A stretch of 6,076 nt of DNA from Paracoccaceae bacterium. GTDB lineage: Bacteria > Pseudomonadota > Alphaproteobacteria > Rhodobacterales > Rhodobacteraceae. This document shows, in pieces, positions 1 to 5,310 of this stretch. The translations under genes were made by a program, and so were the position numbers. The stretch spans positions 1 through 6,076 of the forward strand of contig PXES01000173.1 of NCBI GenBank assembly GCA_003564655.1. The letters run 5' to 3'. The stretch's first letter is position 1, and each line of letters starts with the position of its first letter. The notes under the pieces are model-generated. The model did no database searches, was not told where the DNA came from, and saw only the letters and a list, made by a program, of their open reading frames with translations.

Positions 1-11
1 AGGAACATTCC

Positions 12-644
12 ATGGCTGGTGAGATCCCGGATCTTCAGGCCGAGGTACGGACGGGGACAGGCAAGGGGGCCGCCCGTCAGGCTCGTCGCGAGTTTCGCGT
101 ACCCGGTATCGTCTATGGCGGCGGCGTCGACCCGCTGCCCGTGAACTTCAAATACAACTACCTGATCGCCAAGCTGAAAGCCGGGCGGTTCCTCTCGACG
201 CTCTTCAACCTCAAGGTCGAGGGGCAGGAGGATGTGCGCGTGATCTGTCGCGCCGTGCAGCGCGATGTGGTCACCGGCCTGCCGACCCATATCGACCTGA
301 TGCGCCTGCGCCGCACCAGCCGGATCAAGCTGTTCATCCCGGTGGAGTTCATCAATCACGACAAATGCGTGGGCCTCAAGCGCGGCGGCACGCTGACCGT
401 GGTTCGGGCCGAGGTCGAACTGAGCGTGATCGCGGGCGATATTCCCGAAAAGCTGGTCGCGGATCTCGAAGGCCGCGTGATCGGCGACACGATCAACATC
501 TCGGACATCACCCTGCCCGAAGGGACCAAACCCACCATCGACCGCAACTTCGTCATCGCCAACATCTCGGCACCGCGCGCCCTTGCCGCGGCCGATGATG
601 AGACCGAGACCGAAGACGCAGCCGAGGCCGAGACCGAGGCATGA
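12..644 (+). CDS. rplY: 50S ribosomal protein L25, long Ctc-type form
   Basis: This 210-residue protein is the 5S-rRNA-binding protein L25 in its two-domain Ctc form. The N-terminal RNA-binding domain (about residues 5-95) carries the family signatures [10 protein letters not shown] and VPGIVYGGG, followed by [18 protein letters not shown] second beta-rich domain (about 100-190) contains [14 protein letters not shown] and ends in [11 protein letters not shown]. The last 20 residues are a low-complexity acidic tail of Glu, Asp, Thr and Ala, common in alphaproteobacterial copies. The start fits: AGGA at 1-4 is 7 bases upstream of the ATG. The promoter lies outside the window. In many related genomes the peptidyl-tRNA hydrolase gene pth follows rplY; here rpmG follows instead. 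The family call is firm and based on motif recognition. Confidence 0.96.
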   Translation: MAGEIPDLQAEVRTGTGKGAARQARREFRVPGIVYGGGVDPLPVNFKYNYLIAKLKAGRFLSTLFNLKVEGQEDVRVICRAVQRDVVTGLPTHIDLMRLRRTSRIKLFIPVEFINHDKCVGLKRGGTLTVVRAEVELSVIAGDIPEKLVADLEGRVIGDTINISDITLPEGTKPTIDRNFVIANISAPRALAAADDETETEDAAEAETEA

Positions 645-658
645 CACCCGCGCGGGTG
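645..658 (+). other. GC-rich palindrome directly after the rplY stop
   Basis: CACCCGCGCGGGTG is a perfect 14-base palindrome that begins on the base after the rplY TGA. It could fold as CACCC/GGGTG around a GCGC loop. More GC-only palindromic sequence follows to about 680, including CGGGCGCCCG. No U-run follows, so it is not a classical terminator. It may protect the mRNA 3' end or act as a factor-dependent stop, but in such GC-rich DNA it could be chance. Confidence 0.35.
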
Positions 659-714
659 CCCGTGCCCCGGGCGCCCGCATCCCGCCCGCACCCCGCCCGG
701 ACAGGGCTTTGGCG

Positions 715-742
715 TTGACATATGTCGGCATCGGGGTAGAAG
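715..742 (+). promoter_or_regulatory. sigma70-like promoter for rpmG
   Basis: A perfect -35 hexamer TTGACA at 715-720 is separated by 16 bases from TAGAAG at 737-742. TAGAAG matches TATAAT at four of six positions. This arrangement is typical of strong housekeeping promoters in Rhodobacterales. It would start transcription near 749-751 and give rpmG a leader of about 57 bases. It implies rpmG is transcribed independently of rplY. The evidence is sequence match only. Confidence 0.65.
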
Positions 743-806
743 GCGGGCTCAGCTTTCACGGATGCGCGCGCGACCCGCGCCGCGCCCGCCGCAGGAGACA
801 GGACCC

Positions 807-974
807 ATGGCCAAGCCGACCACCATCAAGATCCGCCTGAACTCGACCGCAGGCACCGGGCATTTCTACGTCACCAAGAAGAACGCCCGCACGATGACCG
901 AGAAGATGAGCATCCGCAAATTCGACCCGGTCGCGCGCAAGCATGTCGAATACAAGGAAGGCAAGATCAAGTAA
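807..974 (+). CDS. rpmG: 50S ribosomal protein L33
   Basis: This 55-residue protein is L33, a small protein of the large ribosomal subunit near the E site. The sequence begins [18 protein letters not shown], continues with [10 protein letters not shown], and has the typical end [17 protein letters not shown]. It has no cysteine, so it is the zinc-independent (C-minus) form. The ATG at 807 is preceded by AGGAG at 793-797 with 9 bases between. The same frame opens earlier at 762, but the L33 family start and this Shine-Dalgarno sequence fix 807. The gene appears to be a single transcription unit, with a promoter at 715-742 and a terminator at 1002-1030. Confidence 0.97.
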   Translation: MAKPTTIKIRLNSTAGTGHFYVTKKNARTMTEKMSIRKFDPVARKHVEYKEGKIK

Positions 975-1001
975 TCCTGCCCGATCTCTTTGGACTGAAA
1001 C

Positions 1002-1030
1002 GCCGCGCTCTTTCGGGGACGCGGCTTTTT
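1002..1030 (+). terminator. Intrinsic terminator of rpmG
   Basis: GCCGCG at 1002-1007 pairs with CGCGGC at 1020-1025 and is followed at once by TTTTT (1026-1030). The 12-base loop can extend the stem weakly through a UUCG-like apex (TTCG at 1012-1015). The element lies 27 bases after the rpmG stop. Stem, loop and U-run fit a rho-independent terminator on the + strand. Confidence 0.85.
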
Positions 1031-1088
1031 GTTGCCCTGCGGCCGTCGATATTTCCTGTCGGTTTTGTCTGTCGGTTGCGCGCCTTCC

Positions 1089-1149
1089 AGAAAGAAAAGC
1101 GCCCGCGAGCGGAGCCCACCCACCCGCCCATGCCCCGCTCGCGGGCGCT
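1089..1149 (-). terminator. G4-capped hairpin copy 1, likely gatB terminator
   Basis: The arms 1098-1112 and 1135-1149 (AGCGCCCGCGAGCGG and its exact complement) form a perfect 15-bp stem. The 22-base loop holds, on the - strand, GGGCGGGTGGGTGGG (complement of 1115-1129): four G-triplets with one-base linkers, a canonical parallel G-quadruplex motif. Reading on the - strand, the stem is followed by a U-rich tract (TTTTCTTTCT, 1098 down to 1089). This makes it a plausible intrinsic terminator for transcription leaving gatB, 283 bases past its stop. The stem and U-tract are visible; termination and quadruplex folding are inferred. Confidence 0.7.
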
Positions 1150-1168
1150 GCCATTCCTGCGGGATGGC
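1150..1168. other. Small hairpin abutting G4-hairpin copy 1
   Basis: GCCATTCC at 1150-1157 pairs with GGGATGGC at 1161-1168 around a TGC loop: eight pairs, one of them T-G. It begins on the base after the copy 1 stem ends, so the two could stack. No function is evident. Confidence 0.35.
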
Positions 1169-1239
1169 GGACAGGACGATGGGTCGCGCGCCAGGCCGCG
1201 ACGCATCGCGACTGCCCGCAAGTCCGGTGATCCGGCGTC

Positions 1240-1262
1240 TTCCGGAACATCCTGTTCCGGAA
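1240..1262. other. 10-bp perfect inverted repeat with 3-base spacer
   Basis: TTCCGGAACA (1240-1249) and TGTTCCGGAA (1253-1262) are exact reverse complements separated by TCC. Neither side carries a U-run, so it is not an obvious intrinsic terminator. It may be a very stable RNA hairpin in either 3' UTR or a dyad protein-binding site. The half-site is itself palindromic at its core (TTCCGGAA), which favours a protein site somewhat. Confidence 0.55.
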
Positions 1263-1289
1263 TCGACCTCGCCAGACGGCGCGGAGATG

Positions 1290-1350
1290 CCCAAAGCGCC
1301 CTCGGGGCGTGCGGGGTGGGTGGGTGGGCACGGCCCGAGGGTGCTTTGGG
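1290..1350 (+). repeat. G4-capped hairpin, copy 2
   Basis: Arms 1290-1306 and 1334-1350 form a 17-bp stem with one G-T pair (1298/1342). After a single G-G mismatch (1307/1333), a 4-bp inner stem CGTG/CACG (1308-1311/1329-1332) closes onto GGGGTGGGTGGGTGGG (1313-1328), a G-quadruplex motif with one-base loops. The core 1293-1347 matches the core of copy 3 (5232-5286) at 52 of 55 positions. No U-tract follows on either strand. On gatB transcripts it would be present in its C-rich form. Structure and repetition are read from the sequence; quadruplex formation is inferred. Confidence 0.8.
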
Positions 1351-1408
1351 AAGATCAGAACAAACGCCCGGATGCGCGGCAATCGCCCGTAAACCGGGTG
1401 ATATGCGG

Positions 1409-1430
1409 GCCGCGCGTCAGGGTCCGCGGC
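1409..1430 (-). other. Hairpin immediately after the gatB stop
   Basis: GCCGCG (1409-1414) and CGCGGC (1425-1430) can pair around a 10-base loop. The hairpin ends two bases from the gatB stop codon (1432-1434, complement). Its arms are the same six bases as the rpmG terminator stem, but no U-run follows on the - strand. It may stabilise the gatB mRNA end; chance in GC-rich DNA is possible. Confidence 0.35.
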
Positions 1431-1431
1431 G

Positions 1432-2946
1432 CTACAGCCCCAGCCGGGCCGTGACGATCTCGTTCACCGCCTTGGGGTTGGCCTTGCCGCCGGTGGCCTT
1501 CATCACCTGCCCCACAAACCAGCCCGCGAGCTTGGGGTTGGCCTTGGCCTTTTCCACCTGTGCGGGGTTGGCGGCGATGATCTCGTCCACCGCCTTCTCG
1601 ATGGCGCCGGTGTCTGTGACCTGCTTCATGCCGCGCGCCTCGACGATCTCGGCCGGGTCGCCGCCTTCGGTATAGATGATCTCGAACAGGTCCTTGGCGA
1701 TCTTGCCGGAAATGTCGCCCGCGCGGATCAGCTTGATGATGCCCGCCAACTGTCCTGCCGAGACGGGGCTGTCGGTGATGTCATGGCCTTCCTTCTTCAG
1801 CCGCCCGAACAACTCGTTGATGACCCAGTTCGCGGCCATCTTGCCGTCTCCGGCCTCGGCGGCCACGGCCTCGAAATAGGCGGCGTTGGCGACATCGGCC
1901 GTCAGCACGCTGGCGTCGTAATCGGTCAACCCGAAATCACCCATGAAGCGGGCCTTCTTCGCGTCGGGCAACTCGGGCAGGGACGCGGCGATATCATCCA
2001 CCCAGCCCTGTTCGATCTCCAGCGGCAAGAGGTCCGGGCAGGGGAAATAACGGTAGTCATGCGCCTCTTCCTTGGAGCGCATGGACCGCGTCTCGCCGCG
2101 GTCCGGGTCAAAGAGGCGCGTCTCCTGCAGCACCGCGCCGCCGTCTTCCAGAATGGCGATCTGGCGCCGCGCCTCGTATTCGATCGCGGCCTGAATGAAC
2201 CGCATGGAGTTCATGTTCTTGATCTCGCAGCGCGTTCCCAGATGGCTGAAATCCTGGCTCTCCTGATAGCGCTCATAATCGCCGGGGCGGCAGACGCTGA
2301 CATTCACATCCGCCCGCAGATTGCCGTTCTGCATGTTGCCATCGCAGGTGCCTAGGTAACGCAGGATCTGGCGCAGCTTGGTGACATAGGCCGCCGCTTC
2401 CTCGGGCCCGCGGATGTCGGGGCGGCTGACGATCTCCATCAGTGCCACACCGGTGCGGTTGAGGTCCACGAAGGACATGTTCGGGTCCATGTCGTGGATG
2501 GATTTGCCCGCGTCCTGTTCGACATGAATGCGCTCGATCCGCACCTTGCGGGCGACCCCCGGCCCCATATCCACCAGAACCTCGCCCTCGCCCACCAGCG
2601 GGTGGTAGAGTTGGCTGATCTGGTAGCCCTGCGGCAGATCGGGGTAGAAGTAGTTCTTGCGGTCAAAGGCGCTGACTAGGTTGATCCGCGCCTTCAGCCC
2701 CAGGCCGGTGCGCACGGCCTGCTCGATACAGAATTCGTTGACCACCGGTAGCATCCCCGGCATCGCGGCATCGATCAGGCTGACATTGGCATTCGGCTCG
2801 GCGCCGAAGCGGGTCGAGGCGCCGGAGAACAGCTTGGCGCGGCTGGCGACCTGGGCGTGGATCTCCATGCCGATGACCAACTCCCAGTCGCCGGTCGCCC
2901 CGGCGATCACCTTGGGCGCGGGCGGGTCATAGGTCAGATCAAGCAT
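1432..2946 (-). CDS. gatB: Asp-tRNA(Asn)/Glu-tRNA(Gln) amidotransferase subunit B
   Basis: This 504-residue protein is GatB, the tRNA-binding and kinase subunit of the cytoplasmic GatCAB complex. It activates mischarged Glu-tRNA(Gln) and/or Asp-tRNA(Asn) with ATP, and GatA supplies ammonia. Family signatures appear in order: ELVIGMEIH (22-30), [14 protein letters not shown] (99-112), HVEQDAGK (141-148), [17 protein letters not shown] (161-177), [11 protein letters not shown] (208-218), CEIKNMNS (240-247) and [10 protein letters not shown] (297-306). The helical C-terminal tRNA-recognition region spans about 340-504. Position 303 is Cys where most GatB proteins I recall have Asp or Glu (FPDPDL/FPEPDL). 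The ATG at 2946 is chosen because GGAGG sits 6 bases upstream; the frame stays open to 3129, but that extension looks like non-protein sequence. gatA and gatC are not adjacent. Confidence 0.97.
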   Translation of the reverse strand: MLDLTYDPPAPKVIAGATGDWELVIGMEIHAQVASRAKLFSGASTRFGAEPNANVSLIDAAMPGMLPVVNEFCIEQAVRTGLGLKARINLVSAFDRKNYFYPDLPQGYQISQLYHPLVGEGEVLVDMGPGVARKVRIERIHVEQDAGKSIHDMDPNMSFVDLNRTGVALMEIVSRPDIRGPEEAAAYVTKLRQILRYLGTCDGNMQNGNLRADVNVSVCRPGDYERYQESQDFSHLGTRCEIKNMNSMRFIQAAIEYEARRQIAILEDGGAVLQETRLFDPDRGETRSMRSKEEAHDYRYFPCPDLLPLEIEQGWVDDIAASLPELPDAKKARFMGDFGLTDYDASVLTADVANAAYFEAVAAEAGDGKMAANWVINELFGRLKKEGHDITDSPVSAGQLAGIIKLIRAGDISGKIAKDLFEIIYTEGGDPAEIVEARGMKQVTDTGAIEKAVDEIIAANPAQVEKAKANPKLAGWFVGQVMKATGGKANPKAVNEIVTARLGL

Positions 2947-2969
2947 CTCCGGCCTCCATCGGGGGGAAT

Positions 2970-2993
2970 TCTGCGGGGTTCTAGCCCCGCAGA
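2970..2993 (-). other. Perfect 9-bp hairpin in the gatB leader
   Basis: TCTGCGGGG (2970-2978) and CCCCGCAGA (2985-2993) are exact complements around a six-base loop (TTCTAG on the + strand). The hairpin lies 23 bases upstream of the gatB ATG and about 12 bases upstream of its GGAGG. If transcription of gatB starts upstream of 2993, it would be a structured leader element; otherwise it may be a dyad operator. No U-run follows, so a leader terminator is unlikely. Confidence 0.55.
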
Positions 2994-3028
2994 TCGCCCG
3001 CAACAAGGGCCCATGGGCGATTCCCCGC

Positions 3029-3088
3029 CGAAACCGGGCGCCTGCGGGGCGGTGGTGTTGCGCGCGCGCGCGAAACCGGGCACCCGCG
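3029..3088. repeat. Short direct repeat flanking an alternating GC tract
   Basis: The 18-base units at 3029-3046 and 3071-3088 both read CGAAACCGGGC followed by a GC-rich end, and match at 16 of 18 positions. They are spaced 42 bases start to start, close to four helical turns. Between them lies GCGCGCGCGCGCG (3060-3072), an alternating purine-pyrimidine tract of the kind that can adopt Z-DNA. The spacing on one face of the helix would suit cooperative protein binding upstream of the lipoprotein gene, but this is inference. Confidence 0.4.
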
Positions 3089-3132
3089 CGGCGCAGCCTG
3101 CCTTTCGGGCTGTGCCACCCCTTGGACAAACG

Positions 3133-3747
3133 ATGACTGCTCTCAAGCCTCTGCGCGCGCTGGTCGCGTCTGCAACGCTGCTCTTGCTGGCCGGTTGCAC
3201 GCTTTCAACCGCCGAGCCCGCCTCGCGCCAGGACACGTTCGAGGTCACCACCCGCTGGGACCACCGCCCCGAAGCCCCGCAATGGAACCGCGCCGCCTTC
3301 AACGCCATGGGGGCGGAAGGGCGCGCGCTGATCACCACGGTCCCCGAGGATATCGACAGCTTCTGCCCCGCCTATCGCAGCGCTGACCCCGAAGCGCGCA
3401 AGGCCTTCTGGACGGCGCTGTTCTCGGGGCTGGCCGGGTATGAAAGCCCCTGGCGGCCCGATGCGGCGGGCGCGGGCGGGCGCTACCGGGGGCTGTTGCA
3501 GATCTGGCCGACCTCGGCGCGGTATTATGGCTGCGACCTGTCGCACCCCTCGGGGCTGTTCGACGGCGCGACCAATCTGCGCTGCGCCACGCGCATCGCC
3601 GCGCAGGCCGTGGCGCGCGACCGTGTCGTGGCGGGGGCGCCCGGCGCCTGGGGCGGGGTGGCGCGCGACTGGCCGCCCTTGCGCAATGCGCGCAAGCGGG
3701 GCGACATCGCCGAATTCACCCGCGAGTTGCCGGTCTGTCAGGACTGA
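3133..3747 (+). CDS. Lipoprotein with lytic transglycosylase (SLT)-like domain
   Basis: This 204-residue protein is probably exported, lipid-anchored and active on peptidoglycan. The N-terminus is a lipoprotein signal: a positive start (K5, R8), a hydrophobic stretch to residue 19 and the lipobox LAGC with Cys22. The mature part has a compact lysozyme-like domain: Glu104 in GYESPWRP fits the catalytic acid of the SLT family, G120-LLQIWPTSA matches the GLMQI motif, and [10 protein letters not shown] (148-157) the later Asn motif. Four further cysteines (78, 134, 151, 202) could form two disulphides in the periplasm. The ATG at 3133 is chosen for the signal peptide; its Shine-Dalgarno sequence is weak (GGA). 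The frame runs back to 2857, inside gatB, which I reject. A FliM-like gene follows after 72 bases. The fold call is by motif; substrate and partner are unknown. Confidence 0.82.
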   Translation: MTALKPLRALVASATLLLLAGCTLSTAEPASRQDTFEVTTRWDHRPEAPQWNRAAFNAMGAEGRALITTVPEDIDSFCPAYRSADPEARKAFWTALFSGLAGYESPWRPDAAGAGGRYRGLLQIWPTSARYYGCDLSHPSGLFDGATNLRCATRIAAQAVARDRVVAGAPGAWGGVARDWPPLRNARKRGDIAEFTRELPVCQD

Positions 3748-3819
3748 TCACCACCCGATCCTTCAGCCTTTGCTAACCCTTTTGCGCGAGGATCAGCGGG
3801 CAGGACGGGTGATCGGGCG

Positions 3820-4920
3820 ATGATGGATCAGGACGACAGCGCAGGCGCGGACGCCGCCCGCACACAGGATGACGGCGCGCTGGCGCGGATGGCCTCTCGC
3901 CACCGCTTGGCAATCGAGGCCGATCGCGCGGCCTTCGCCGCCGGGTTGCGCGTGGCCTTCGGGCGCATGGCGGCGGAATGCCCGGGGCTCGACACCACAG
4001 TCGCCGGGGTCGAGACGCGGCAGGCCGGGCTGGCCGAGATCATCGACATGGCGACGCCCGGTTGCTTCCTCGCCCTGCTCGAAGGCGCGGATGAGGCGAT
4101 GGGCCTCGCCATGGCCTGCCCCGCTGTCCTGACCAGCGTGATCGAGGCGCAGACCACCGGCGCAGTGGGCATGTCCGAGCCAGTGCTGCGCAAGCCCACC
4201 CGCACCGATGCCGCGCTGATCGCACCGCTGATCGACGCGTTTCTGCAACAGATGGTCGCGCGCGCCGCACCGACCCCCCAGGGGGTCGCGCTGGGCGGCT
4301 ACGCCTATGGCTCCTATCTCGATGATCCGCGCCCCCTGGGCCTGATGCTCGAGGATCGGCGCTATCTGCTGATGGAACTCAGCGTCAGCTTCGGCGACGG
4401 GGGGCGGCAGGGCAGTTGGGGGATCGCCCTGCCGCAGACCACATTGCCCGCAACCGCGACCGCAGAAAGCGCCAACGCCGCGCAGGACTGGACGGCCTGC
4501 CTCGCCGCCACGGTCAGCACCAGCCCGGTCGCGCTGCGCGCCGTGCTGGGGCGGGTGGCGCTGTCGTTGACCGAGGCGCTGCGCCTGCGCCCCGGCGACG
4601 TGCTGCGCCTGCCGGTCGAGGCGATCGAGGCGCTGGCGCTGGAGAGCATCGCGCATGAGCCCGTGGGCATCGCCCGGCTCGGCCAGGCGCGCGGCCAGCG
4701 CGCCGTGCGGCTGACCGCCGATCCCGGCGTGCTGAGCGACGCGGTGGGCGCCTCGGTCGCCGCGCATCCCCTGCCCACGGCGATCCTGCCCTTCCGCCCG
4801 CCACAGGCCACATTCGTTCCGGGCGCGGAAGCGGACACCAAGGCGGCACCCGGCAGCGCCCCGGACGCACCCGACACCACGGCAGCGCAGGGCGCAGCGG
4901 ACCCTGACGCTGGCAACTAG
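3820..4920 (+). CDS. FliM/FliN-family flagellar motor switch-like protein
   Basis: This 366-residue protein resembles the divergent FliM-type proteins of Rhodobacterales. The C-terminal part (about 224-300) is a SpoA (FliN/FliM C-terminal) domain, with LGRVALSLTEALRLRPGDVL as its core. Residues about 25-205 would be the CheC-like middle domain, including RKPTRTDAALIAPLID (124-139) and the strand RRYLLMELSVSFGDGG. Residues 301-366 are an Ala/Pro/Asp-rich, probably disordered tail. I do not see the N-terminal EIDALL-type CheY-binding motif of classical FliM. Two ATG codons adjoin (3820 and 3823), neither with a clear Shine-Dalgarno sequence. It would act in the flagellar C-ring at the cytoplasmic membrane, but no other motor gene lies in the window. 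It could instead serve another SpoA-domain complex. Confidence 0.78.
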   Translation: MMDQDDSAGADAARTQDDGALARMASRHRLAIEADRAAFAAGLRVAFGRMAAECPGLDTTVAGVETRQAGLAEIIDMATPGCFLALLEGADEAMGLAMACPAVLTSVIEAQTTGAVGMSEPVLRKPTRTDAALIAPLIDAFLQQMVARAAPTPQGVALGGYAYGSYLDDPRPLGLMLEDRRYLLMELSVSFGDGGRQGSWGIALPQTTLPATATAESANAAQDWTACLAATVSTSPVALRAVLGRVALSLTEALRLRPGDVLRLPVEAIEALALESIAHEPVGIARLGQARGQRAVRLTADPGVLSDAVGASVAAHPLPTAILPFRPPQATFVPGAEADTKAAPGSAPDAPDTTAAQGAADPDAGN

Positions 4921-5310
4921 ACCTTTACCAGCACAGGGATGCAGGGCCGCGCGCAGCGCCTTTGCACCCTGCGAAACGGCCATGAACGCCAATGGCGGCG
5001 CCGCGCGTGCCGCTGTCGGCGCAGGCGCAGGGCCACGACACACCGAGCCAACACGAAGGCAGAGCCGCAAGACCCGCGCCCTGCCCTGCCCCAACATCTG
5101 CAAAGCACCTCCGCACGTCCAAGGCGGCGGACGGGCACCTCTCACCACCCCGCCGGGGAAAAACTGTCACCCGACTTGCGGGCGATCACCGCGCATCGGT
5201 GCGGGGTTTGCCCGGCCTGCCGATTGGCGCGAAAGCGCCCTCGGTGCGTGCGGGGTGGGTGGGTGGGCACGGCCCGAGGGCACTTTCGCGCCGATCACTC
5301 ACCCCGCGCG
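4921..5310. other. Second convergent intergenic region
   Basis: These 390 bases separate the FliM-like gene (+) from DUF2237 (-). The only strong structure is G4-hairpin copy 3 (5222-5296). From 4921 to 5221 I find no gene. Open frames on both strands give Ala/Arg/Gly-rich translations without family features, Shine-Dalgarno support or a sensible end. A weak pairing GCAGGG/CCCTGC (4941-4946/4967-4972) lies shortly after the FliM-like stop but has no U-run. Confidence 0.7.
5222..5296 (+). repeat. G4-capped hairpin, copy 3
   Basis: Arms 5222-5244 and 5274-5296 form a 23-bp stem, broken only by a T-G pair (5225/5293) and a C-A mismatch (5236/5282) that becomes G-U on the - strand. After a two-by-two internal loop, the inner stem CGTG/CACG (5247-5250/5268-5271) closes onto GGGGTGGGTGGGTGGG (5252-5267). 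The core is nearly identical to copy 2. The outer arms (GATTGGCGCG and its partner) are unrelated to the CCC/GGG arms of copy 2 but still pair. It starts 14 bases beyond the DUF2237 stop and 301 bases past the FliM-like stop. No U-tract is present on either strand. Confidence 0.82.

Larger units (their letters stand above)
975..1431. other. Convergent intergenic region packed with stem-loops
   Basis: These 457 bases separate the 3' ends of rpmG (+) and gatB (-). I see no credible gene. Open frames exist on both strands, but they resemble no family and run through hairpins. The region holds at least six inverted repeats: the rpmG terminator (1002-1030), a G4-capped hairpin on the - strand (1098-1149), small hairpins at 1150-1168 and 1197-1210, a near-continuous 10-bp palindrome (1240-1262), a second G4-capped hairpin (1290-1350), and a hairpin touching the gatB stop codon (1409-1430). 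Such density suggests 3'-end or REP-like structural DNA. Confidence 0.8.
2947..3132. promoter_or_regulatory. Divergent intergenic region between gatB and the lipoprotein gene
   Basis: These 186 bases must hold the start signals for gatB (-) and the lipoprotein gene (+), unless either is read from further away. I cannot find a convincing -35/-10 pair on either strand. The region contains a hairpin at 2970-2993, an imperfect inverted repeat ATCGCCC/GGGCGAT (2993-2999/3015-3021), a direct repeat (3029-3046 and 3071-3088), and a 13-base alternating GC tract (3060-3072). These may be regulatory, but none matches a binding site I can name. Confidence 0.5.

Noticed and set aside
1209..1240. Possible tRNA or other structured RNA gene in the GC-rich gaps
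   Set aside because: I looked for cloverleaf arms with T-loop and anticodon-loop consensus in both long gaps and found none. The pairing present is simple hairpins.
1098..1350. The two inverted repeats as ends of an insertion sequence
   Set aside because: The two copies are in opposite orientation with different stems, enclose only about 140 bases with no transposase, and show no target-site duplication. No CRISPR-like regular repeat spacing is seen either.
1029..1675. Two + strand open frames crossing the rpmG-gatB gap and the gatB 3' end
   Set aside because: They run through the terminator and both G4 hairpins, are rich in Arg/Pro/Ala, and lack Shine-Dalgarno support or family features.
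1783..2355. A 190-codon + strand open frame inside gatB
   Set aside because: It is antisense to the central part of GatB, whose motifs are unmistakable, and its own translation matches nothing.
2947..3129. N-terminal extension of gatB by 61 codons
   Set aside because: GatB proteins start near the MLDLTYDP region; GGAGG lies correctly before 2946, and the extension is Arg-rich and would cover the leader hairpin and direct repeats.
2857..3132. N-terminal extension of the lipoprotein gene by 92 codons
   Set aside because: It would overlap gatB and bury the clear lipoprotein signal peptide that begins at 3133.
3760..3790. Possible CtrA-type half-site (CTAACC) before the FliM-like gene
   Set aside because: Only one imperfect half is present; the second TTAA at the required spacing is missing.
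3793..5148. A 451-codon open frame on the - strand opposite the FliM-like gene
   Set aside because: It is Arg/Gly/His/Gln-rich low-complexity sequence of the kind that GC-rich DNA gives opposite a real gene, with no family motif, whereas the + strand has a recognisable SpoA domain.
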